The position numbers and the translations under genes are program-made. The notes beneath the pieces were generated by a model that was given only the letters and a program-made list of their open reading frames with translations, made no database searches and was not told where the DNA came from. 64,000 nucleotides of DNA from assembly GCF_000731985.1 (NCBI RefSeq), contig NZ_JNCS01000004.1, positions 361,350 to 425,349 of the forward strand, written 5' to 3'. This DNA is from Natrinema altunense. Lineage in GTDB: Archaea > Halobacteriota > Halobacteria > Halobacteriales > Natrialbaceae. Positions 37,235-45,481 of the stretch are shown one piece after another. The number at the start of each line of letters is the position of its first letter. Within the stretch, counting starts at the first letter, position 1.

Positions 37235-38242
37235 TCAGTCCAGAAGGGTCATCGCATCGCCTAGCTCGAGGGGGACTGCACCTTTCCGATACCCCTCGAC
37301 GTGACCGCTGGGCCGGACGCGGTAGACGACGGCGGGGCGGTGGCGAACGTCGGGCTGTTCGCCCCGAACCGCGGCCCAGGCGTCGTCCCGGAAACTCGAG
37401 CAGTCGACGAAGAGGACGGCACCGCCGCCGTGTTCGGCCAGTTGGCCGTTGGTCTTAGTCTCGGCGGTGTCGCGGACGGCCGCAACGGGGCCGGCGGCGG
37501 CGCGGTTCCCCGGCGGTTGCGGGCGCGTGACTTCCACGAGGGCGGTGGTCTCGGCGTTCTCGGCTCGGAAGTCCAGCGAGTGTCCGGTCGTCACTTCGAT
37601 CTCCGGGACCAGGTCGTAGCCCGCGTCGGTGAGGATTTTCGCGGCGATGAACTCGGCCATCGCGGCGCTCATTCGGACGCGGTCGACGTGATCGCTGGTG
37701 CCGAGTTTGCCCGACATGACGTGTCGGTACTCGTCTAAGACGCCGGTCCGGAGGACGTCCTCGAAGAAGCGGGTCGCCTCCCGGCGGCCGGCGTCGGGAA
37801 AGCCGCCGGCGTGTTCGCGGAAGAACGAGCGGGTCGAATCGCGACCGTCCTTCGACATGAACACCGGCAGGAAAAACCACGAGAGGTGCGGGTAGTCGGC
37901 GAGCCAGGGGTCGGCCTCGTGAAGCGTCGCGAGCAGTTCCCGTTGGGCCCACCGCGAGACGTGATAGGGGACGTTCCGCCAGCCGAACTTGTCGGTTTTC
38001 CAGAGCGCGGAGGGCGTTTCCGTGTTCCCCATCCAGTAGGCGTCACCGTCGTTCCGTGCGAAGAGCGCGACGTCGCCGTTTTCCATCTCGAAGCGGTGTG
38101 TCTGCCAGTCGCCACCGCACTTGAACCACGGCGAGACTTCCTGCGCGCCGATATTCGAACGGAGCGGCTGGAGGATATCGCGTTTGACTCGCCCGTCGCT
38201 CCAGGACTGGGGCGAGTAACGAAAGCGAAGCGGCCGTGCCAC
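37235..38242 (-). CDS. DUF5784-type haloarchaeal protein
   Basis: This 335-residue protein starts ARPLRFRYSPQSWSDGRVKR and includes WFKCGGDWQTHRFEMENGDV near residue 40 and a C-terminal alpha/beta region. The EVTTGHSLDFRAENAETTAL segment followed by VEVTRPQPP resembles PD-(D/E)xK nuclease-like strands, but this is only a resemblance. I place it in haloarchaeal DUF5784. No signal peptide or membrane helix is seen. It stands alone, with the small gene at 38418 divergent from it. Confidence 0.75.
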   Translation of the reverse strand: MARPLRFRYSPQSWSDGRVKRDILQPLRSNIGAQEVSPWFKCGGDWQTHRFEMENGDVALFARNDGDAYWMGNTETPSALWKTDKFGWRNVPYHVSRWAQRELLATLHEADPWLADYPHLSWFFLPVFMSKDGRDSTRSFFREHAGGFPDAGRREATRFFEDVLRTGVLDEYRHVMSGKLGTSDHVDRVRMSAAMAEFIAAKILTDAGYDLVPEIEVTTGHSLDFRAENAETTALVEVTRPQPPGNRAAAGPVAAVRDTAETKTNGQLAEHGGGAVLFVDCSSFRDDAWAAVRGEQPDVRHRPAVVYRVRPSGHVEGYRKGAVPLELGDAMTLLD

Positions 38243-38374
38243 GGTCGATGCTACGCCGCGGGGAGGGATATATCGTTCGCTGTGCCAGCCGAACGGGTTC
38301 GCTCGCTCGAGCCCGGAGACATCGCCTCGCGGGGCCGGAATACGTTTCAGCCGGGCGATGGGTGTGATAGACCG

Positions 38375-38387
38375 TTACATTAATAAT
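38375..38387 (+). promoter_or_regulatory. TATA-like box deciding the start of the DUF5786-type gene
   Basis: TTACATTAATAAT is centred near 38383, so transcription should begin near 38409. That excludes the upstream ATG at 38403 and supports the ATG at 38418. Confidence 0.5.
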
Positions 38388-38417
38388 CGGCAGCGCCGTA
38401 CCATGTCCATACTAACC

Positions 38418-38591
38418 ATGTCAATGGGTGCCTATGACGAAGACGAACACGAGCGCCGCGAACAACAGGCCTCGAGGGTCGACGCCGATTTCGACGACGA
38501 GCGGACGATCTATCACGGTGAGGTCGAGTACGATTCCGGCGACTCCGCCGAGGACTTGCTCGATACGTTCGAGGAGATCAAGTCGAATTAG
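38418..38591 (+). CDS. DUF5786-type small acidic protein
   Basis: This 57-residue protein reads SMGAYDEDEHERREQQASRV, then a short beta-like segment (TIYHGEVEYDSGDSAEDLLD) and a terminal helix. The SMGAYDEDEHERRE start is characteristic of the haloarchaeal DUF5786 group. It is highly charged, has no cysteines and is of unknown function. Its stop overlaps by 4 bp the end of the convergent membrane-protein gene on the other strand. An alternative ATG at 38403 would add five residues. Confidence 0.75.
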   Translation: MSMGAYDEDEHERREQQASRVDADFDDERTIYHGEVEYDSGDSAEDLLDTFEEIKSN

Positions 38592-39325
38592 CGGTGATCG
38601 ACAGGCCCCGTCCGGCTCGTTTTTCGCCGTCCCTGCCCCACGATCGAGAGCGTCGCGACGATCAGGACCGCGACGACGTGGCCCACGACCGCGACGAGCA
38701 ACACCGTGTCACCCGCGACGAGTGGCACTAACAGCAACTGCACCGCCGCGAAGCCGACGTTGAGCGCGTCGATACGCTGGTACGCTCGTGTCGGCTCCGG
38801 TCCGAACCCGTAGGTAATCGCCCGCCACAGTCCGACGACGCTCGCCCACCAGCAGGTCCCGATCCGATACACCACGTCCCAGAGGACGAGCAACGCGAGT
38901 CCGACGGCGAGCGCGGGCGGCTCGGCTCCGAAAAGCTCGGTCAACAGCGACGCGTCCGCGTTGCCCCCCCTCGGATCGACGACGAACAGGTAGGTGACGA
39001 GCGCCACGAACGCGAGCACGCCGAGAACGACGTCGATGCTCGAGCCGAACAGCAACCGCCGGTAGGCCGTCGGGGTGGGCAGTTCGCGGACGCTCCGGCT
39101 AAACCGGAGCATGAGCCAGCTCCCGACCGTCGCGACGACGACGGCGACCGTGCCGGGGACCACCGCCCCCCAGAGGTCGTAGGCCGCCGCGACGGCGACG
39201 ATCGCCGCCTCGAAGCCGAGAAACTGTATCCCGATCGCCGTCCGACTCGAGACGCGGACGCCGGGAATCGTCCCGAGGAGGCTCTCGTAGACCCACGTTT
39301 CGCCGTACTCGAGCGACCGCGTCAT
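38588..39325 (-). CDS. Multi-pass membrane protein of unknown function
   Basis: This 245-residue protein has five to six predicted membrane helices: FLGFEAAIVAVAAAYDLWGA near 32, VPGTVAVVVATVGSWLMLRF, SIDVVLGVLAFVALVTYLFV, ALAVGLALLVLWDVVYRIGT, and VQLLLVPLVAGDTVLLVAVV with the following helix. The N-terminus RSLEYGETWVYESLLGTIPG is cytoplasmic-like. I do not recognise a functional family. Its ATG overlaps the stop of the upstream SDR gene by 4 bp (ATGA), so the two are coupled. A very long open frame continues upstream on this strand but is the shadow of the SDR gene. Confidence 0.78.
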   Translation of the reverse strand: MTRSLEYGETWVYESLLGTIPGVRVSSRTAIGIQFLGFEAAIVAVAAAYDLWGAVVPGTVAVVVATVGSWLMLRFSRSVRELPTPTAYRRLLFGSSIDVVLGVLAFVALVTYLFVVDPRGGNADASLLTELFGAEPPALAVGLALLVLWDVVYRIGTCWWASVVGLWRAITYGFGPEPTRAYQRIDALNVGFAAVQLLLVPLVAGDTVLLVAVVGHVVAVLIVATLSIVGQGRRKTSRTGPVDHR

Positions 39326-40275
39326 TTCTCGCCTCGCTTCGGCGGGGCCGTCGTCCCGGCGCGGTCGACCGCGTCGGGACCGTCCGACGCGAGGCCGACG
39401 GCGCGTCGAACCGCGACGTCGAACGGGGTCGGCTCGAAATCGACCAGCCCTTCGAGGCGGTCGTCCGTGACGACGACGCGGTTGCGAACGCCTTCGATCA
39501 ACGGGGAGGCGACCTCCCGGGGAACATCGGTGACGAGCCCGACCCAGTGTGCCGAGAGTCGCGGACTCAACACCGGGACGGGGACGATAAGCGGGGGGCG
39601 ACCGGTCTCGATCTCGGCGGTCTCGAGCAGCATCTCGCGGTAGGTGAGCACGTCCGGCCCGCCGATTTCGTACGTTTCGCCGGCTGTCTCGGGGCGCTCG
39701 AGGACCGCCAGACAGTACGCGATCACGTCGTCGATCGCGATCGGTTGACAGTCGGTGTCGACCCACCGCGGCGTTATCATCACCGGGAGCCGCGTCGCGA
39801 GTTGGCGTACCAACCGAAAGCTCGCGCTGCCGTCGCCGACGATGATCGCCGCCCTGAGGACGGTCACGTCGGCGGTCCCCTCCCGGAGGATCGACTCGAC
39901 CTCCCGGCGGGAGGCGAGATGACTCGAGAGGGAGTCGCCATCGTTGCCGAGCCCGCTCAGATAGATCACGCGCCCCGTGCCCGCGTCGCTCGCGGCTCGT
40001 TCGAAGTTCCGTGCGGCCCGCCGGTCCCGCTCGGCGAAGTCGCCGCTCGATCCCATCGCGTGGATCAGATAGTAGGCGACGTCGACGTCCGCCAGCGCGT
40101 CCTCGAAGCGGCCCGGCTCGAGGACGTCCCCTTCGACGACGGTGATCCCGTCGGGCGGCTCGTAGCTCTCGGCATCCCTGACGAGGACCGTCACGTCGTG
40201 TGTCGTCTCCGCACGGAGCGCGGCGACGAGTCGCTGCCCGACGAACCCGGTCGCTCCCGTTACGAGTACGCGCAT
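39322..40275 (-). CDS. NAD(P)-binding atypical SDR (NmrA/NDUFA9-like epimerase family)
   Basis: This 317-residue protein starts RVLVTGATGFVGQRLVAALR, the glycine motif of extended/atypical short-chain dehydrogenases, followed by VTVLVRDAESYE and VVEGDVLEPG. Later segments include VAYYLIHAMGSSGDFAERDR near residue 105 and VIYLSGLGNDGDSLSSH near 140. The tyrosine/lysine catalytic pair is not clear, as in NmrA/NDUFA9-like members that bind cofactor for regulation or stability. The ATG at 40275 begins exactly at the first strand. It is translationally coupled to the downstream membrane protein. Confidence 0.86.
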   Translation of the reverse strand: MRVLVTGATGFVGQRLVAALRAETTHDVTVLVRDAESYEPPDGITVVEGDVLEPGRFEDALADVDVAYYLIHAMGSSGDFAERDRRAARNFERAASDAGTGRVIYLSGLGNDGDSLSSHLASRREVESILREGTADVTVLRAAIIVGDGSASFRLVRQLATRLPVMITPRWVDTDCQPIAIDDVIAYCLAVLERPETAGETYEIGGPDVLTYREMLLETAEIETGRPPLIVPVPVLSPRLSAHWVGLVTDVPREVASPLIEGVRNRVVVTDDRLEGLVDFEPTPFDVAVRRAVGLASDGPDAVDRAGTTAPPKRGEK

Positions 40276-40305
40276 ACCCCGCATTTGGACTGCAGGGGCT
40301 TAATC

Positions 40306-41286
40306 TCACTCGCGGGTTCCCCAGCCCGGCGTCTCGGGTGCCCCCCGGTCGACCTCGATGCCGTCGGCGATCGCCGGCGACGGTCCCGTCTCGCCGGCCG
40401 TCCGGTAGTGCCGGTTCCAGTCGCGGATCGCCGGCTCGACCCACGATCCGTCGTCCGCCGCCTCGAGCACCCGCGTTTTCGCCCACTCGTAGTGGTGGTC
40501 GGAGATCGCCAGCGTGCCGGGACTCGAGGCGGCGGCGACCGCGATGAGCTCGGCGCGGTCCCGTCGGGTGAGGTCCCCCGTCGCGGCCCGGTCGACGATC
40601 CCCGCGAGATCGGCCGGCCGGGGATGACAGAAGAGCTTCGCGCCGATCGCCCGCGGCCCGAGCAACAGGCCGTCCGGATCGTCGTGGTCCGCCTCGAGCA
40701 GGCGCTCGCCGCCGAACGCCGCTTCGACGCGCTCGCACTCGGTCTCCTGCTCGAGCGCGAGGTTACGGTTCGGATACGCGCCGCATTCGTCGGGATAGAA
40801 CTCGCGGTCGTGGATGCGACACTGCAGCGTCGTCGGATCGAGAAAGACGCAGGCCGGCAGCCACGTCGACTCCTCGCGACCGAACGGGGCGACCGGCTTC
40901 GGCGGCCGTCGGAGACCGACGACGAAGACCGGCCGGCCGGCGACGGCTGCGAGGGTGTGGCCGTCGATCTCGACGCCGTCCGCTTCGTCACGGGCGCGCC
41001 AGAATCGCGGCCGCAGGGCGGCGGCCATGCCGCGCTCGAGGAACGCTCGTCCCTCGTCGCGGGTCAGCGGGACGACGGTGGCACCGTCGTCGAGGGGCTC
41101 TCGCGGGGCTCCCTGCTCGGTGTCGGTCCGGTCGACCGGGTCACGCAGTCGCTGGCGTCCTCGGTCGGCGTCGGACCCGGTGCCACCCTCGGCGTCGTCT
41201 CGAGCGGCGGTCGCCGCCGGATCGCTCTCGAGGAGCGGTCGCCAGTCCAGACAGCAGCCGGCACAGCCCGCACAGTCCACCTCCAT
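40306..41286 (-). CDS. YkgJ-family cysteine cluster protein
   Basis: This 326-residue protein opens with EVDCAGCAGCCLDWRPLLES, the Cys-rich start of the YkgJ/UPF0153 family (C5, C8, C11, C12). Further conserved cysteines follow in LPACVFLDPTTLQCRIHDRE and DECGAYPNRN. The family is thought to bind zinc or an Fe-S cluster. A variable insert at about residues 25-60 (RDDAEGGTGSDADRGRQRLR) is haloarchaeal. Alternatives for the start are the ATGs at 41286 and 41313; I prefer 41286 because the motif follows at once. Function unknown. Divergent from the gene at 41409. Confidence 0.8.
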   Translation of the reverse strand: MEVDCAGCAGCCLDWRPLLESDPAATAARDDAEGGTGSDADRGRQRLRDPVDRTDTEQGAPREPLDDGATVVPLTRDEGRAFLERGMAAALRPRFWRARDEADGVEIDGHTLAAVAGRPVFVVGLRRPPKPVAPFGREESTWLPACVFLDPTTLQCRIHDREFYPDECGAYPNRNLALEQETECERVEAAFGGERLLEADHDDPDGLLLGPRAIGAKLFCHPRPADLAGIVDRAATGDLTRRDRAELIAVAAASSPGTLAISDHHYEWAKTRVLEAADDGSWVEPAIRDWNRHYRTAGETGPSPAIADGIEVDRGAPETPGWGTRE

Positions 41287-41408
41287 GTGCGGCGCTACGA
41301 TGCTGTCTCCCATAACCGCTGTGCGGGATCTCGCCACCCGAACGGTGCGACTCGGACGACTGGTCGCCCGGGAGAACGTCTTTCACCGTCGGGGACTCAC
41401 GGTTGCGT

Positions 41409-41654
41409 ATGTCGAAGGCTTCCTGTGACGGCTGCGGCCGAACGGTCACCGTTTCGGGCGGGATCGCCAACCTCTGGTCGTTCGGCACCGATGCCGGCAC
41501 CGTCGGCACCGCGATGACTCTGGAACTCGAGGACGGGACCTCCCATCTGCTGTGTTACCCGTGTATCGAGGCCGTTCCAGACCACCCGACCACTGAGGAC
41601 ATCGAGCGGTTAGAACAGGTCGACGGCGAAACCTCGCGGCTCGGCGCGCTGTAA
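41409..41654 (+). CDS. Small zinc-ribbon-like protein
   Basis: This 81-residue protein starts SKASCDGCGRTVTVSGGIAN and contains a second cysteine pair in HLLCYPCIEAVPDHP. The CDGC and CYPC pairs form a probable treble-clef or ribbon zinc site around a small beta sheet. I recall similar haloarchaeal proteins (DUF7561-like) but not a function. The ATG at 41409 is preferred to an in-frame TTG two codons upstream. Confidence 0.75.
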   Translation: MSKASCDGCGRTVTVSGGIANLWSFGTDAGTVGTAMTLELEDGTSHLLCYPCIEAVPDHPTTEDIERLEQVDGETSRLGAL

Positions 41655-41839
41655 CCCGCTACCGGGAGTCGTGATCGGTGGGTCGATGCGGGAAAAATGG
41701 CGAGGAGTGTGGATGGAGGCGAACGTGACGGTACCGACGCACCGCCCTCGGCGAACACACACGACCGCGGCCCACAACCACGACCGCGGCCCACAACTAC
41801 GGTCCGCAGCCACAACCGCGGACCGATCGCAGCCGCAAG

Positions 41840-41928
41840 CGGAAGGGGTGGGAGTCGAACGCCACGAGGCGAAATGCCGCCGCGGAACCAGGTGGCACCG
41901 CGGTGCTCTACCGCTGAGCGACCCTTCC
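41840..41928 (-). tRNA. tRNA-like element, isotype not assignable (possibly degenerate tRNA)
   Basis: Read on the minus strand, a perfect 7-bp acceptor GGAAGGG/CCCTTCC (9 bp if extended to GCGGAAGGG/CCCTTCCGC) encloses a canonical D-arm, GCTC-AGCGGTA-GAGC. It also encloses a T-arm with the TTCGACT loop and GTGG/CCAC stem. The T-stem carries one extra C, so it is imperfect. The anticodon region has a stem CCGCGG/CCGCGG closing a 12-base loop, with T-GCC-A (a Gly-like GCC anticodon context) visible but no 7-base loop. A 14-base variable region GGC-ATTTC-GCC follows. The total of 89 bases resembles a class II tRNA in length. No CCA is encoded. A functional isotype cannot be assigned. Confidence 0.5.
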
Positions 41929-42130
41929 GCGGGTCGATCCGACGGCGGAGTTCGTATTTGTAATCGGGCGGCTACCCGCCGGGCCGCCGGTCACCAGCGA
42001 TCCGTAGGCGGTCGGTACCGGTGGGTAGCTGCCGCTTTCGCCTCGTTTGCCGGTCGTCACGGCTCGGCCGGTTCACAACGAGCGCGACGGTCCGCAGCCT
42101 TTAGGACGCGGCCGCGCCCTGGATCGAACG

Positions 42131-43969
42131 GTGAATACCGAGCGGATCTTCGAGGCGTTCCCCGCACCGAGCTATCGCGGGACCCAGGAGCACGCGCTCC
42201 GGGACATTCGCGATGCCTTCGCGGCCGGCAACGATGTCGTGCTCGTGCGCGCGCCGACGGGCAGCGGCAAGTCCCTGCTGGCCCGCGCCGTCGCCGGCTG
42301 TGCCCGCCGCGCGGGCGAGGGGTCCCCCAGCGACGCGACGGGTGCGTACTACACGACACCGCAGGTCTCCCAGCTGGACGACGTGGCGGCCGACGATCTG
42401 CTGGCGGATCTCAACGTCATCCGCGGGAAGTCGAACTACACCTGTATTCTGCCGGACGAACGCGATACGCCGGTCAATCAGGCACCGTGCGTCCGCGAAC
42501 GGGGGTACGACTGCTCCGTCAAACACCGGTGTCCGTACTTCTCGGACCGTGCGATCGCATCGAACCGCGAGATCGCGGCCATGACGCTGGCCTACTTCAT
42601 GCAGACCGCCGGCAGCGAGGTCTTCCGCAAGCGCGATGTCGTCGTCGTCGACGAAGCGCACGGCCTCGCCGAGTGGGCCGAGATGTACGCGACCATCCAA
42701 CTGGGGCCGCGAACCGTCCCGTTCTGGGACGAGTTGCGCGTTCCCGAGGTCGACGACGTCGAGCGGGTCGTGCGCTACGCCGAGAGCCTCGCGGGGACGT
42801 GTACGCGCCGCAAGGACGACCTGCTCGCACAGGACTCGCTCTCGCCCGCCGACGTGCGCGAGCGCGACCGCTTGCAGGAACTCATCGGGGAACTCGAGTG
42901 GTTCGTCTCCGACTACCGCGACCCGCAGAGCCCGACGACGTGGTTGGTCGATCAGTCCGAACGCCACTCCCGCGACGCCGGCAGCGCCGGGGCCGACGAC
43001 GAACCACAGGGCGGGCCGCTGACGATCAAGCCGATGAACCCCGAAAAGTACCTCCAGCACACCGTCTGGGACCGGGGCAACAAGTTCGCGCTCCTCTCGG
43101 CGACGATCCTCAACAAGGCGGCGTTCTGCCGGCAGGTCGGGCTCGACCCCGACGACGTCGCCCTGGTCGACGTCGAGCATACCTTCCCCGTCGAAAATCG
43201 GCCGCTGTACGACGTCACCCAGGGGAAGATGACCTACGACGAGCGCGACGAGACCACGCCGAAGATCGCCCGGACGATCGTCCGGCTGCTGCAACACCAT
43301 CCCGACGAGAAGGGCCTGATCCACGCCCACTCCTACGACATTCAGGAGCGCCTCGCCGATCTCCTCGCGGACTTCGGCGTCGGCGATCGGGTGCGAACGC
43401 ACGACCGCGACGGCCGCGACGCCGCGCTCGAGGCCTGGAAGGCGAGCGACGACCCCGACGTGTTCCTCTCGGTGAAGATGGAGGAAGCGCTGGATCTCAA
43501 GGGCGATCTCTGCCGCTGGCAGGTCATCTGCAAAGCGCCGTTCCTCAACACGAGCGACTCGCGGGTGGCCCACCGACTCGAGGAGGGCCAGTGGGCGTGG
43601 TACTATCGGACGACGCTCCGGACCGTCATTCAGGCTTGCGGGCGGGTCGTCCGCGCGCCCGACGACTACGGCGCGACGTATCTGGCGGACTCGAGTCTGC
43701 TGGACTGTTTCGATCGCGCCCGGACGGACATGCCGGACTGGTTCGAAGCGCAGGTCGATCGGCTGTCGCGACCCGACCTCCCGGCCTTCGACCCGCGGGC
43801 CGCGCTCGGCGGGCGGCACTCCGAGTCGGCCGGTCGATCCAGCGCCCGTTCGAAACGCGGGTCGGCACGACGGGACCGAGCGGGCGGGACGGATCCGGAC
43901 GGCGGACGCAGCGACCGTTCGTCGTCGCGCTCGAGCCCGTTGGCGGACGTCTGGGACACGGAGAACTAG
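42131..43969 (+). CDS. XPD/DinG-like superfamily 2 DNA helicase with Fe-S cysteines
   Basis: This 612-residue helicase starts with GTG at 42131 (VNTERIFEAFPAPSYRGTQE). Walker A is APTGSGKS at residues 41-48. Four cysteines, C105, C120, C128 and C134 (SNYTC, APCVRERGYDCSVKHRCPYF), lie between motifs I and II as in the [4Fe-4S] domain of XPD and DinG. The DEAH box is at 174-177. Motifs III-VI follow: LLSATILNKAAF near 315, GLIHAHSYDIQERLADLL near 395, VKMEEALDLKGDLCRWQVI near 453 and QACGRVVRAPDDYG near 507. The last 60 residues are Ser/Arg-rich and probably disordered. It should be a 5'-3' DNA helicase in repair. Confidence 0.92.
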   Translation: MNTERIFEAFPAPSYRGTQEHALRDIRDAFAAGNDVVLVRAPTGSGKSLLARAVAGCARRAGEGSPSDATGAYYTTPQVSQLDDVAADDLLADLNVIRGKSNYTCILPDERDTPVNQAPCVRERGYDCSVKHRCPYFSDRAIASNREIAAMTLAYFMQTAGSEVFRKRDVVVVDEAHGLAEWAEMYATIQLGPRTVPFWDELRVPEVDDVERVVRYAESLAGTCTRRKDDLLAQDSLSPADVRERDRLQELIGELEWFVSDYRDPQSPTTWLVDQSERHSRDAGSAGADDEPQGGPLTIKPMNPEKYLQHTVWDRGNKFALLSATILNKAAFCRQVGLDPDDVALVDVEHTFPVENRPLYDVTQGKMTYDERDETTPKIARTIVRLLQHHPDEKGLIHAHSYDIQERLADLLADFGVGDRVRTHDRDGRDAALEAWKASDDPDVFLSVKMEEALDLKGDLCRWQVICKAPFLNTSDSRVAHRLEEGQWAWYYRTTLRTVIQACGRVVRAPDDYGATYLADSSLLDCFDRARTDMPDWFEAQVDRLSRPDLPAFDPRAALGGRHSESAGRSSARSKRGSARRDRAGGTDPDGGRSDRSSSRSSPLADVWDTEN

Positions 43970-44041
43970 TGCGGTCGGCGACTCGGTACGTTTTCTCGGC
44001 CCGAATCCGTGACGAGCCGCCGCTCGCATCACGGCGTCGCG

Positions 44042-44128
44042 TTAGAACACCGCGATCGCGCTCCCGGCGACCATCGAGGTCATCATGAGGATCGCGAAGG
44101 CGAGGGCGATGAGTTGACTCCGATTCAT
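44042..44128 (-). CDS. Candidate 28-residue membrane peptide
   Basis: The frame reads NRSQLIALAFAILMMTSMVA then GSAIAVF and stops: a short polar start followed by one hydrophobic helix. Such single-helix peptides with an N-R-x-Q-L start recur in haloarchaea as I remember, but this one is unverified. It sits between the helicase and methyltransferase genes on the same strand as the methyltransferase, 123 bp beyond its stop. A longer in-frame version from 44224 is less likely. Confidence 0.45.
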   Translation of the reverse strand: MNRSQLIALAFAILMMTSMVAGSAIAVF

Positions 44129-44251
44129 ATCGGAACGGATTCGCTCCGCGAGTATCAATGTCACGACCGCTCCGCGTCGCCGTCCCCAGATCCAGACGTG
44201 AGCGCCGGTTTCGAGCCGCTCCATCGGAGGCGGACGCCGCGGGCTGTGACG

Positions 44252-45481
44252 TCACTCGAAGCGCGCGTCGACGACGACGTGTGTGACGCCCGCGCTGTGG
44301 CTCTTCACCCGCCGCTTTTCGAGGATTTCGAGCGTTCGGTCCGCCGCGTCGGCGGCCGCGTCGAGGCGCTCGAGGGGCCGCTCCCACAGCTGCGCTTCCG
44401 GGGTCGCCTCGTGGTAGTGGACGACGCCGCCGGGGGACAGCGCCGCGAGCGCGTCGTCGAGGAAGTCGTGTGCCTCGTCCGTTCGCGTTCCGTGTGCCGT
44501 CCCCTCGGCGGCCCCGTCCGCGCTCCCGTAGTAGCCCATGACGACCCGATCGGCCTCGAGTTCGTCGGCGAGGTCGCGGCAGTCCGTCATGTAGGCGTCG
44601 ACTCGATCGGCAACGTCGTTGAGAACGGCGTTCTCGAGCAGGTAGCGGAAGGCCGTCGGGTTGATCTCGGTCGCCGTCACTCGCGCGCCGGCCCGGGCCA
44701 TCGGGAGGGTAAAGTAACCGATGCCGGCGAACATGTCGAACACGCGCTCGTCGGCGCTTCCGAGCTCGCCCATTCGGGCGCGCTCGGCCTGATTCCCGGG
44801 CGAGAACATCACCGTCGCGGGGTCGAGACCGTATCGCGTCCCGTGCTCCGTGTGGATCGTCTCCGTGTCCGCGTCGCCCGCGATCAGCCGAGTGCGGGGC
44901 TCGCGGTAGGTCCCAGCCGCGCCGTCGTTGGCGATCCCCTCGTCGGCCAGCACGCTGTCGGCCTCGCCGTGGAGTTCGAGCAAGGCCGCGCCCAGTTCGG
45001 CCTCGTCGGGACAGCCCTCGGGAACCGTCACGAGGATCACCGACCCGATCACCGCCCACGACCCCGGCACCGACTCGAGGGCCGCGCCGCTCCAGCCGCG
45101 GTCGGCCAGCAGATCCTCGAGATCGGTGCGTCGGGGCTCGGGATCGAGTTGCTTGACGACCTCGAGCACCGCGGTCTCGGTCGGCGGCTCCGTGACCGGT
45201 AGCGCGACCCCGTTCACGCGGGTCGCACCGTCCACGGGTTCCGCGTCGCGTCGCCCTCGAGCCTCGCGTACGCGACGCGAATCGTCGTAGACGCCCTCGG
45301 CGCGCAGCGATTCGATGGCCGTTTCCGCGCGCTGTTTCTCGACGATCGCCGCGAGCGGCGCGTCCGTCATCGCCGGCTCGAGGACCTCGTCGACCGTCCG
45401 CTCGAGGCCGTCGTGCGCGGTCACCGGGTTGGTCTCGTCCGCAGGAGTCGCGTCGTCGCCGGGCGGGTCCTCGTCAGTCAT
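44252..45481 (-). CDS. Tyw2/Trm5-family tRNA methyltransferase/aminocarboxypropyltransferase
   Basis: This 409-residue protein has the Trm5/Tyw2 layout. An N-terminal domain is followed by a middle domain (WAVIGSVILVTVPEGCPDEA) and the FSPGN segment (ATVMFSPGNQAERARMGELG). The SAM site is VFDMFAGIGYFTLPMARAG, followed by TEINPTAFRYLLENAVLNDV. The FSPGN signature is closer to Tyw2 (wyosine side-chain transfer in tRNA-Phe) than to Trm5 (m1G37), whose motif is usually FSPRL. Both act next to the anticodon at position 37. The gene overlaps the NMD3 gene by 8 bp, linking it to translation functions. Confidence 0.85.
   Translation of the reverse strand: MTDEDPPGDDATPADETNPVTAHDGLERTVDEVLEPAMTDAPLAAIVEKQRAETAIESLRAEGVYDDSRRVREARGRRDAEPVDGATRVNGVALPVTEPPTETAVLEVVKQLDPEPRRTDLEDLLADRGWSGAALESVPGSWAVIGSVILVTVPEGCPDEAELGAALLELHGEADSVLADEGIANDGAAGTYREPRTRLIAGDADTETIHTEHGTRYGLDPATVMFSPGNQAERARMGELGSADERVFDMFAGIGYFTLPMARAGARVTATEINPTAFRYLLENAVLNDVADRVDAYMTDCRDLADELEADRVVMGYYGSADGAAEGTAHGTRTDEAHDFLDDALAALSPGGVVHYHEATPEAQLWERPLERLDAAADAADRTLEILEKRRVKSHSAGVTHVVVDARFE

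Noticed and set aside
38588..40738. A single 716-codon protein covering the membrane protein and upstream sequence
   Set aside because: The first 470 codons are Arg-rich shadow of the SDR gene; the membrane protein has a natural ATG overlapping the SDR stop.
41858..41905. A tRNA-Gly with a 7-base intron at position 37/38
   Set aside because: Removing CCTGGTT would give a neat 17-base anticodon arm, but the insert is too short for a bulge-helix-bulge intron and the T-stem and variable arm still would not fit tRNA-Gly.
41671..44088. An 805-codon plus-strand frame overlapping the helicase
   Set aside because: It is Arg/Gly/Pro-rich with no motif, while the overlapping frame carries Walker A, Fe-S cysteines and DEAH.
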